NCBI GenBank assembly: GCA_004794785.1
Contig: SJOL01007428.1
Coordinates: forward strand, 455,375 to 519,374
From: Opisthorchis felineus
Lineage: Eukaryota > Platyhelminthes > Trematoda > Opisthorchiida > Opisthorchiidae
Length of the DNA: 64,000 nt
Reading direction: 5' to 3'
The notes under the pieces are model-generated. The model was not told the origin of the DNA and searched no databases. It saw only the letters and a program-made list of their open reading frames with translations. Positions 11,410-21,519 of the stretch are shown piece after piece. Each line of letters starts with the position of its first letter. Position 1 is the first letter of the stretch. The position numbers were made by a program, and so were the translations under genes.

Positions 11410-11871
11410 CGGACGTCTGAGGGATGAGGCGAGCATGTAACCACTACTCCACCAGGGCACGCTGGGCGCGCTTGAAACATCACGTATGAAGAAACAAGCG
11501 TGTTTGCGCTTGGGCAATGTGATTAGTCTTCCCGATTTCTCAAACCACCCAGTAACTCTCACGGTTGTGTCGAATTTTCAACCTGTCTGTCAGTCCTCCC
11601 CTTTCAGGTAGCTCCACGGACCCTTGAAACCCGCCGGACAGATTTGATCAAGTAAAGTATCCTTTTTGACAAGTTCATCAGGTTACTTCTGCCTCTGACA
11701 AGACTAATTCACAGTAGCAGACAAACAATATGGATTGAAAAGGACCGATGTCGGCCACTCACAACGAGCCCTTTGTTCATTCAACCTCACACATAATAAA
11801 CTGTCGGTTTTAGTCCGGCCATCTTATTCGCGGCCTGCATACTTCATTCCACCCTCATCGTCAACTTATGA

Positions 11872-12186
11872 ATTTATGAGACTGTGAAAATTATCCTTCC
11901 CCAAATGCCTTGCCATGGGACTGGGACCAACAAGGAGGTATCCTGTCAGCTTCAGGGAATCACCAATGTAGCTTGACCTCGGCAAAACCAAGTGAAATCG
12001 ATCGAATTAGGAAGGCGACTGTTACATTGGGGACGAATAGCCCAACATCTGCGATTGTTTTTTACAGTACAACTTCAAATCTGTTGGTCGCTTGCTCGCT
12101 TTCTGGGCTAATAACCGTCTTTTAAATCATGATTTGACACAGTTTCGGTTACCACTTGCCTGGAAAGGGTCCACGAGAATGTCTGA
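11872..12186 (+). pseudogene. possible decayed WD40 fragment resembling WDR19/IFT144 N-terminus
   Basis: Three adjacent pieces in shifting frames recall the second to third blades of the intraflagellar-transport protein WDR19. At 11,872-11,907 the frame gives IYETVKIILPQ. At 11,889-12,124 it gives ALPWDWDQQGGILSA and later TSNLLVACSLSGLITVF. From 12,125 a third frame gives NHDLTQFRLPLAWKGSTRMS. In WDR19 the corresponding order is an IFDR-type strand, LPGNCVAMDWDKDGDVLA, a LAVGT.KGNLLIYNHQ strand and LGKHTKRIT. The similarity is by eye and each piece is short. The frame changes and stops suggest decay, if the homology is real. Confidence 0.3.
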
Positions 12187-12309
12187 CAATTCAGGGAGCT
12201 TGATGACACTCCCTCTGTCATACTGTATATTTAGCACGCGAATGAATACCACAAGATCTCCCTTTAGCTTAGCTTATATAATCCTGTTTCAATCACCGCA
12301 GGGCTAAGT

Positions 12310-15300
12310 ACCAGGTGATCAGGCAATGCAGGTATTCTATGCGAACATAGCCCAACAGATCGAAAGGTAATTGTGAGCGAGCTGATCATTCTGCCTGCCG
12401 GTGTCAAAACGGTACGAAAGCATAATGCAGCAGAATTCTGTCGGATTTTACTTCCTCAATTAACATGAAAAATGTGATTTGATCCAAAAGTCATCCAGTT
12501 CTAGATATCGCCCAGCAAGATATTTCAAATCTAACGTCCTCTTGGAATTGGGATTCCAGACAATTCTACCATGCCCCCGAAGTTACTATCTTGTCTAGTC
12601 GGTTAGTTAAGCCATATTATTTCGCAGTGGACAATCTGGAAAAGTAAAGCAATCCGTAAAACGCACTTTCTTGGTTTAAAAAAGGAAGATGCGAGAGCGA
12701 AGGAAATCGACTTCACAATCAGGATTTCTCATACATAAGAGATCAGTCCACATGCACGCTTAATATCCCGTTACAGACAGACATGTCAATAAAAAACAAC
12801 AGCGATGTGCACTAATTTGACCGGAGCTATTAGGACAACTCTTTCAGATGAACGGCCAGCAGTCTAAATTATATGTATGTATACTGTGCAGCGGAATAAC
12901 TTATCGATGCATTTTTGATGAGCTAGTTGCTTGATTACCATCGGAAAGTTCTCAGCACATAACATGGCAAACTGTATTGGCTGTTATATTCAGAGACTTG
13001 GAAAACTGTGAATCATCCGGTGTTGTTATCTAGTGATGTTGTGTATTTCAGCATATTTGCTCCCCACACTGATAAGAAGGTGGACAGAAGGGAGACGAAA
13101 TGCGTGGTATTCACATGGAGTGAAAGCACTTAATAACAGGAAATTAAACCTGAGGTTATTTCCGGTGCTCTAACTGTGATCACTATTCGTCGGCAGGCTT
13201 CTAATTTTTTAATGAAAACAGAACGATGACAAATTGCGGTTTCAGCTTTCTCCACAGAGTTCGTAGAGTTCATTTTAAGATCTTAAGCCCCTCATCTGGG
13301 TGAAAAATAAACCACAAAATGAAAGTTGTAGACAGGGTGTGTCAGGGCAATGATCTAAGTGGGTGATATAATAAATGTTTACCAGAAATATGTCAGATCG
13401 TCGAAATCGTCAAATATGTATAATGGAGCCTGAAATCTCTAGGTATCGTAGGTACAAATCATACAACTTCTAAGAATTGAAGGCCTACAAAAATCCGCAA
13501 GATATTTTTTTAACGTTTTGAGGCAGGTCCCATGCCTCTGTGGAGCTTACCAGGACGGACAATTCTGACAGATGGTTTATCTGATCGATACAAATAGAGC
13601 GTTTAATGAATTAGATAGCCTAGAATAAATGATTGCCTTCTAGGGTGTGGCAGTTATGATCCGTCAAACATGACCTGATAGAGTAATGGTAACACTCACG
13701 AATTGCACGTGGCAATTTCCGACATTCAGATTCCGGCCACGAAAGGAGGAAGGTAGGTGAAACGGGAGCAAGGTAGATGCGGATCCTACAATTCCTGTAA
13801 CTAACCTAAGTAACTTAAGAACTTGATTTATAAACTTTGGACAAAACTTCTCCTCCAAACCGAAGTCTTTTGTCTAGCTTGACTGCTTTCAATGTGTATG
13901 CCAACACACTTGAGCCACTTTGGAATTTCGAACGGTGTCCGCTATTTTTGTGCTGCGAAAATATGCAGTTGCAGCACGCCATTATTATTTCACCACATTT
14001 TCTAAGAACAATGCCCTGTCAAAGGTCAGCACACCGTCCGTTCTGATTTTTTTCGAGGAGCAATATCTCCAGAACATGCTGTAAATTTGCTGTCCATATA
14101 GAGACACTAGGAGCTCAAAATGTGCACTTCCATGAAGTTAAAAAATGTGAATTGGTTGCGCATGAAAATAAATCTGCGCCTTTTAGTCCCTTACGAAAAA
14201 GTGCACTTCCGTTTAACCAGGCAACATGATTACCTAAGAGGCTTTAGTAATACATAAACTGGGATATCCAAAGACTGTGTGGTTACTACTCGTCATTGTG
14301 GACGGTATTAGGAGAGTTTAAGAATAATAAAGAACAAAAATATGAGAAAAAGGCCAAAAAATGGAAGAGCCCAATAAAAGCTAGTCGAAAGGCCAATCTG
14401 TGGTCTGGTTTCTACTAAGCGGTAAACACATTTTTGTGGCCGAAATTTTGTTCCTCGATAACTTACCATGCTGAGGAATAATATATCCCGGCCAGTTTTC
14501 TGGAATCGGAAAGAGCATGTCTTCTAGTGTGCAATTGTGTTTAGAGATTGCTTTTCTCTTTGCACACTTGGATACTGTTAGCTCTCGCCTGAGGACGCTG
14601 CATCCTGAACCATCACAGAGCCAGAACGACAGATTCAGTGACTGAAGACTTTCTGTGCTTTTTACCAGTAGTGCGTCGGATATCTTTTCTGTTGCATTAT
14701 TTCATTTCCGTTTCTATACCCTGCGTTTACTCTAACAATCTATTCTCTCGTGAGCGTGGCCGCAGTTCACCTTAAAACATTCTTGTGTTTGCTTGCTTCA
14801 TGTGTCACAACTTCTTTATTCGCTGCTCTATCTGCTTCACATTATCATGCACCCCGACAGGTCCATGTGGCCCTGGATCGTAAAGTGGGGTTTGCACATA
14901 TCAGCTACGGCTTTTTCTCAATTAGTGGTCACTCACGGACGATCTTTAACGATGAAGCCTTTCGATGACCTACGAATGAACAGTTGGTGGTTTGTATACC
15001 TAGAATATGTTCTGCTATCAGCTAATAAAACGACCGCTCAGCTTGTTGAAAATATGGGCAATTTGGCCATAGCGATTTTATACCATTAGGCAGCCCCCTG
15101 TCATACAGTTTCGAATAAATGATATGAGTGTAGTTTCAAACCAGATGACGTGGGTTCAGGTGTCAGAAAATTAACTTTCCTTGTCCTGGATTTTTCATAG
15201 ATTGTGGTTTCTTGTGCAAAATGGTAATTAGGGGTCATTTTAGTCGCCCAGAAATGCTAGCCGAGCAGCCATTTGAGCATAATATACACAACAAAGAGCG

Positions 15301-15990
15301 ATTGATTTACATTTTTGAGTTAGAAATGGTCTACCGCGAACTCTGGCCTGCGTCACAAATTTTTAACCAAACTTTGTTCTGACCTGCCAAATGAGTCTCT
15401 GATTATTCAAAAAAAAAATATTTGCGACAGTTGTTGATGAGCTTTGTGCATGACTTCCACAGTGTGGGCAAAAAGTGACATGTATACCTCTCCACCATTT
15501 CTCATTCAGGTTACGTTCGCGTGCTCCGTCGAACCCTCAATACTTCGATTAATCGTCACCACCATGGGTGTTCATGGCGAATCCAACAGGTGTGACACGT
15601 CCAAAAACAGATTATAGACATATGTTCCTTGAAAAATGGTGCCATTTGTAGACACGTCGACGCAGGTTATCTGTTTGTTATTTATTCACCACATGTTTAT
15701 CTCCAAAATTTCAGATTAGCTCTGGTTCCGCAAGTCCACAGGCCTGCTGTAATTGATACATTTGAGGCAAATGAAACGCAATGCACTATTTATTAATAAG
15801 TGTATGGCAAATGCCTACTTTTTCTACCGTTGGAATATTTTCGTGTTATCAATGATATACCCATTTATTCTAACCGGAAATAGGGAAGACATTTGAGTTA
15901 TTTGGTATGCAGATTTTCGGACAACCGAACATGTTGAAATGCGTAATCCCTGTTTCCACTTATGAATATTCATTCAGATTCTTGTCATTT
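12310..15990. other. no gene recognised
   Basis: AT-rich sequence with overlapping short open frames, the longest being 98 codons at 14,793-15,089 on the plus strand. None has supporting splice or domain evidence. No repeats shared with the rest of the window were noticed. Confidence 0.4.
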
Positions 15991-15992
15991 TT

Positions 15993-16140
15993 GCGGTCCT
16001 TCTCCTATATTGATGCAGTTGTTCTGGTTGTTCCAGTCCCAAAGGGGGAAAAAGTGGGCCTGGGTTTAACTCTCACTAGAGCTCATAAGTAGTGTATATC
16101 CTTCGCCGGTCCAGAAGTTGGACCCCAAAGATCTGGCTAC
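15993..16140 (-). mobile_element. tRNA-related SINE with hammerhead ribozyme, copy 3 (decayed, truncated)
   Basis: The tail (AGGAGAAGGACCG near 16,005-15,993) and the ribozyme block match copy 2. On the minus strand the core reads CTTATGA in place of CTGATGA (16,087-16,081). Stem II is GCTC/GAGT with a six-base loop, and GAAA has become TAAA. The tRNA-like part is hardly recognisable (a GGGGTCCAACTTC remnant near 16,113-16,125), and the leader seen in copies 1 and 2 is absent or unrecognisable. Two core mutations make it inactive. A plus-strand open frame ending at 16,092 is a shadow. Confidence 0.6.
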
Positions 16141-16347
16141 GAACGTTGTACACGGACATCATTGGCCCGAACTGGATGCACTAAATCACCACGTCTAACC
16201 AGGTAAAGGTGCTCATGCTTGAAGCATACAACCGGTTTATCTAATGCTTCGATTGCATCTATCAGAAATTTGTTTCTCAGGAATTTCAATTCGGGCATCG
16301 CAACGGATGATTGAAACATACCGGAAAATTGTTACCGGCTGTAGGTA

Positions 16348-16432
16348 GTTTGAAATTTGAGGAATATGTGTTCGCGCCACTCACATGATGTGACATGCAT
16401 TATTGTCTTACCTAACTTGGATCCTTCAGTAC
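16348..16432 (+). CDS. candidate exon before a consensus splice donor
   Basis: CAG|GTAAGT at 16,430-16,438 is a perfect donor. The frame before it (from about 16,357) is open and contains NMCSRHSHDVTCIIVLPNLD. A possible acceptor (CGGCTGTAG) lies at 16,335-16,343, but its immediate downstream frame has a stop, so the 5' end is unresolved. No domain was recognised. Confidence 0.2.
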
Positions 16433-17232
16433 AGGTAAGTAATTGTAAACTGATTTGCATAAAGTTAAACCGGGAGTTGAATTGCTGCTGCTCAAACATC
16501 ATGAGATGTTTGTGTTCACTACCTGCAGAAGAGAAAAGAAATTCCGTCCTCCGTCACAAAAGGTAACTTTAAAGAGAATCTGACTGTTTTTTCTGGTCCA
16601 TTCTTACTGTGTACTTTCGGGATGTCTCTTAGGATTGTCTTGGTCTCAGCGTCGAATGTCCAGATCTATCATTCCAAAACTATGTTTTTGCTTCACTGGT
16701 TAAAACCATCTCTGTCTTTGAAGCATGGCTACCCCCAACTATCTTTGTTGCAACATAGGGACAGTTATCAGCTCTACAGAAGAGCGTAGCAGGCAAATAG
16801 AACACATTTTACGAGGACTCAGCAAACCACTAAGTTAAATGCTACATTACATGTTGCACCACAATGAATACCATGCCATGACTAGCCTTATTACCGGATT
16901 TTTAGGTGCCGTTTTACCATAGATTGTTTTTCCAGTTAGTTTGCAAAGAGATAATTATATGCTTCTCCATACATTGAAATTAGCTATATTATTCTGTACA
17001 AAACTTATTCAAAAGGTACAAAGATAATGACAGATTTAGGCACGCATAGCACTGTACACTCTAGCGTATGAACAAAACAATGCCATACAGTGTGAAAATG
17101 CGATCAATGCAGTCTATAACACGAGGGGAAAACAAGCTTTTGATGCAGGTGCATTGTTCACTGCTACAAATCAGATTAGGAGTCATGGTAATTAGTTAAG
17201 TGGCATCATGATTTTTATTGATATTTTCTTAG

Positions 17233-17336
17233 ATATGCCAGTGAATGCGACGTTTTTAGCTCAGGCTGTACGCAGCACCGTTGTTTTGTTCGCTGTGATC
17301 TGAAGTCCAACTGCAACTGTCCCGTCGCCAATCAAG
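17233..17336 (+). CDS. candidate cysteine-rich exon (extracellular-module-like)
   Basis: The acceptor TTGATATTTTCTTAG is followed by a stop-free frame ending at CAAG|GTAGCA. In about 34 residues there are six cysteines spaced C-x6-C-x4-C-x3-C-x5-C-x-C, ending CNCPVANQG. Such spacing is like EGF-type or other disulphide-rich secreted modules, but it does not fit an EGF consensus exactly. The frame stays open past the donor to a stop at about 17,402 with two further cysteines. The larger frame at 17,404-17,721 has no such character and is probably intronic. Confidence 0.3.
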
Positions 17337-17739
17337 GTAGCACCATCGGTATGTTGCGGATTACCAATGTGCCGTGTTATGGAAGTGCATCGGTGTGTAG
17401 GCATTGAGATATGCTGCGACCGCTTTTATGGATTTTTGCCGAGGAGGACAAAAACTGGTTATTACTCGTCCTGTCCACATATCTGACTGGTCGGCTGGTT
17501 TCATTATTGATCAACGTCCAGTTGACTTTGGGGTGCTAATATCCGTCTCGGGCCAGGCAACATTTGTCCTGCTTTTTCACGGGTACTCCAGTCGCCTTAT
17601 TCCCCCGTCCAACAGTCGGTTCAATTTGGGTTTACCGATTAGTCTGGCATTTCTCTTCTCGGATTCAGCTATTAGTTCTAGCCCACGTGTTCCAGTTTCT
17701 GCACTGATGACTAGGCTGTAAATCCTGTTATCGCATTCT

Positions 17740-19530
17740 CATTGGAGTTCTCCATTGTTTATGAATTCACCCATCACAGATGAATTGTTTGTTCAATCAC
17801 AAATCCAAAGGTTAGTATGCTCTTCGCTGATTAATGAGTTCTGTACTATTTGGATGGTTCAGAACTAATTCTATTAGGGTAACTTTCGCACAGTCGCGGT
17901 CAACTAACGTGAGTGGATCGTCGACGTAACTCCACCAACCTCTTACTTGATTGTCCATGATATGGCCGTAAATTGTTCGTTATTTTTGTTGAGTTTTGAT
18001 CACGCAATCAGGCGCTCTGCTCTTCTTCATTTGTTTGGTATCACCGACTTGTTTTTTGGTGGCTTCGGTGAATTGGACTTTTTTCCTCGTATTCTTTCGA
18101 GTGTCTGTAGAACTGCGCGGTGCTACCTCTGTCCTCTGGTTTCATTTTTTGCTACGTGGAGAACAGTCAGCAGAGGGAAGTGGATTACAGTTTAGAAGGT
18201 TCATGAATTGTTCAGCACTTCATTTAAAGGTAGCAGGATTATATTTAAACTTTTAAAGAGCAGTATACTTTTGTTATTAGACATATTACTCACTAGCACC
18301 AAGAAAAGGAACTTTAAATTTGCGTTCATTAGCACAGGACATGTGTAGGTGGTGAGTTAAGCAGAGACGACAGTATTTCGAAAATAATAACACAAGCTGC
18401 ATCTAAAGCTTTTTTAGGAGAGTGAATGCTCACTGAAATACAGAGGATCTAAGAAGAAGGGAAGCCAATTGCCTACATCGAATGTGTGAAAAATACGAAG
18501 ACCTAGGAAACAGCAAACAAATGATCATACGGATCATTCTACCCTACACAAAATTGAGTGAACACAGTAAATCTGCTGCGACGAATAATATTGGACAGAT
18601 TAAATGCAGCTGCTACTCAGATTAGTGAATATAATGCAATCAACAGAATACATGGCCCACTATAGTTGGTTTTTATACGCGGAGACCAAATACGCCAATT
18701 CACTTTGGAAAAATTAAATTTCCTGAGATGTGAAAATATGATGCTTGCAAATAAGCCTCTAGAATCGTGGTGTTCAGCTGCGAATCTGACATTTTTATGA
18801 AAATCTACTCACCACTAAGGGGCAAAAGAATGACTGGTAAATTAAACAAATCAAGTAAAACTAACTGCCACCCGGGCCGATCAGGCGGCATAATCAGCGA
18901 CGTCGCTCTGGGAACTCTATTTCTAATTGAATTTCCAAGTGGATTCATTTGAACCATTCTGATTCATTTGGTAAGGAGAGGGTAATCTCTATCAATATCT
19001 ATACGTCCAATTCCTATTCAGATTATACTTCAAATGTTCGGTAACTTTCGCAGTTCCCAAATACACTGGACTTAATTGGTCAAAAAAGAATAGGTGTGGA
19101 TGTACAGCGTTTTCCTAAGAACTTATGAAGAGACAAACAGTAGAGTCGAATCGCAAATAAACAGTCTAATTTAAATATTTATGTAGGCCGTTTGCGATAA
19201 TTGGTGCGCAGTGGAATTTCGCGGTATTTTAATGTTGCACCAAATGCTGAGAATATTTGCACGAATAGCACCAGAACAAGGCATATTGGCGTGACACGCG
19301 TGACTTAAAAGCATATAACCGTATCACACAGATCAAATGATACAAACCGCAAGAAGTTGTGCTCGTACCCTTTTGGAAGTAAATATTTAAGAATAGCGGC
19401 AGTGTTTCAGTGAAAATGTCGTTCTGTGATTGAAGTTACCGCATGATGAAACGCTGGAAAGCGTTATACAGTCGACTCACCATTGCTGAGAGTTCTCACT
19501 AGGGAGCATCCTACAGCCTGAGAAATGAAC
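17740..19530. other. no gene recognised
   Basis: Short, T-rich overlapping open frames (for example 17,947-18,256) without splice or domain support. Nothing else was identified. Confidence 0.35.
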
Positions 19531-19538
19531 GATTTCAG

Positions 19539-19659
19539 TGGTTTTGGTGTGTCTGAGAAAGCCATCTACAAACCCTGCCGGATCGGCCATGCCCCGGTTG
19601 GAGACATCAACTTTGTAGACCAGTCAAAACATGCTTCAGCAGAATCCTACCTGAAGATG
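19539..19659 (+). CDS. candidate internal exon, unidentified
   Basis: The acceptor AACGATTTCAG leads into a 121-base stop-free exon closed by ATG|GTAATC. GC content is higher than in the flanks. The product contains GVSEKAIYKPCRIGHAPVGD and ends ESYLKM. Its composition is typical of a folded soluble protein. It begins with the last base of a codon and ends at a codon boundary. No family was recognised. Confidence 0.3.
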
Positions 19660-20228
19660 GTAATCTCGGTCTCATTCATTTTCTTGGTTTATACTGATGG
19701 ACGAAAAATTGACTTCGCATGTGTACGTTCGTTTTAGACCACCAAGTTTAGTTTTCCGTGATTCAGTATACCAGCCTCACGTCATTCACAAACTGGAAAA
19801 AGCCGCATTAGAAGCATCATGCCTAACATATTCTCAGTAGACTATTGGGCCTCTGGGGCTCCGTTTATGAACACTGTTTTAAGCACTGCGACCCAGCGGG
19901 ATAAAGTTGAACTTCAGTCAACCGAAAACAATTTTTTCTAAATGATTGGACACCATTCGTGCCATAAGTGGGCATCCGGACAGACAAAACTTCGAACAGT
20001 GCTGCAGAGGTATTAGATACACCTGGCGACGAAGTAAAACGAGCTGACCTACATGATCTTCAAAAGTAGGTCACTTACCAAATAGTAAAGTTAGTTTTCT
20101 CTTTGTACATTTGCAGTATGGAAGAATTTGAATCCCTTCTAGAACTGACATGAAGCGAGTTGGGAAAATGATCATCAATTGCTTTTTGACCCAAAATGTA
20201 ATTCCCACGTGACGATTGCTTCGCACAG

Positions 20229-20300
20229 ACAATGGTATTTTGAGGCCAATAACATGGTTTCCGTGAAATTAGGAGGACCTGAAAGAGCATCACATGCAAG
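20229..20300 (+). CDS. candidate short exon, unidentified
   Basis: A 72-base stop-free segment between acceptor GATTGCTTCGCACAG and donor CAAG|GTTTGA. It encodes about 24 residues containing WYFEANNMVSVKLGGPERAS. Only this frame is open. The exon is too short for any inference about function. Confidence 0.18.
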
Positions 20301-21327
20301 GTTTGATTTACCGTTGTTTCTTCGGTATATTTTTGAAGCCGTTGGTAAAACGGAGGATTGGCTACTGTTACAGTTTAATCTTTTTCTCCAGCCACTGACC
20401 GGGAATAAACAAATATTGCTTTTTTCCAGGTGCCTTTCGTTTTGGGCACTTTAACGAAGAGACAGCATGAAAATTCTACCCACTTCAGTGCTTTGATATA
20501 TGATTACAGAAACCCATTGAGTTCAGTACCAGTTTATTATGTGGCCAGTTTAGGTTTACCCCTTCTCCCCAAGAAAGATAACCGTCATAACTAAAACAAC
20601 TTCGGCATTCCACAGTCTCTGTTCATGTAAGGTTTGTCGGTGCCCGTAGAACACACAGAGAAGAGTGGATATACGGAAATGCAAAGTTTGCCCCAGTATT
20701 CAGGGGGACGGTTTTTTGAGGATACCTACTCAACAACTAATGTTTTCAACACTTATCCCATAAACTGGAGCACTGTCCGTTAAGTGTAAATTTGTATTAA
20801 ATAACCGCAATCTCGTTTTTACGCTTTTACTCGGCACGCCAAAAAACAAAGTTAACAAAAGCAAATATACCAGTAAGCTTTTCATCTGCGACTAATAATT
20901 GTGAAATAAAATTAATGTAACGTAGACTGGTTTAATAACTCGCCCTTCAAAACGCAGCATGATTCTTCAGGAGACGTCCCCAGAATTGGGGCAAAATTTA
21001 TTGTCACTCATTAATCGCGGTTTTATTGTGCTCTTATTCCGCAGCTTTAGGGAAACTGCAAATAAACAATTCTCAACAATGCACCCCACTGGATATCCTA
21101 ACGAATGCTTTGGCGTCTTTTATGGAGACTCTATAAAAAAGCTAATCAGACAGTCGTCCTTTTTTCCTGTCCACCCATACAAATTAACCGCGGTGAGGTG
21201 GGCGAAACTAATCGCCTTGGTAATCACACCACTCACTTTGGTCACGTGAGTATGGCCTGGTTTAACGTGCGCTCCAAAATTGGTGGTAAATCTGTATGCT
21301 GCCGAATAGTCAGAATTGTTCCTAATG

Positions 21328-21415
21328 TTAGCGAAATACACTCATTTGCAAACAAATTTGGTTTTGCGAGAGACTCATCTGGAACCGAGCTGAATCTCTT
21401 GTTGGTGATGTTCCT
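21328..21415 (+). repeat. dispersed repeat, family R1, copy at 21.3 kb
   Basis: About 88 bases match 59,601-59,690 on the plus strand and 59,874-59,958 on the minus strand. The shared sequence includes GCGAAATACACTCATTTGCA and AGCTGAATCTCT. Open frames on both strands across it (21,105-21,446 plus, 21,242-21,508 minus) are coincidental to the repeat. No coding function or ribozyme is visible in this copy. Boundaries are approximate. Confidence 0.7.
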
Positions 21416-21519
21416 AATTTTCTTCACGATCCGTGAATGGAAATAGGCTCTGTGGGTGAAGCTTTCACAAGTGTTAATTATGAGACAGAATGGCCCATCA
21501 TGTAACAATAGATTTTGAA

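Larger units (their letters stand above)
11276..11560 (-). mobile_element. tRNA-related SINE with hammerhead ribozyme, copy 2 (best preserved)
   Basis: In minus-strand order there is a leader shared with copy 1 (about 11,560-11,465) and a tRNA-like segment with an A-box-like TGGTGGAGTAGTGG (11,454-11,441) and a near-consensus B-box GAGTTCGATCCC (11,409-11,398), about 31 bases apart. A hammerhead core follows (11,373-11,341), then a tail ending in AGGAGAAGGACCG. A Pol III promoter upstream of a hammerhead is the defining layout of the Sm-alpha SINE. Similarity to copies 1 and 3 extends through the tail, so this is a family of short elements and not a stray tRNA. No poly-A tail or target-site duplication could be defined by eye. 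Confidence 0.75.

Noticed and set aside
11398..11465. A true tRNA gene
   Set aside because: The A- and B-boxes fit, but no acceptor stem or plausible anticodon arm could be drawn, and the segment is part of a repeated unit with a ribozyme.
15907..16092. 61-codon plus-strand frame
   Set aside because: Its second half is the reverse complement of SINE copy 3.
21200..21235. GTGAG...GGGCGAAAC resembling the 60.0 kb hammerhead
   Set aside because: The left arm of stem II and most of CTGATGA are missing; the match is limited to GGGCGAAAC.
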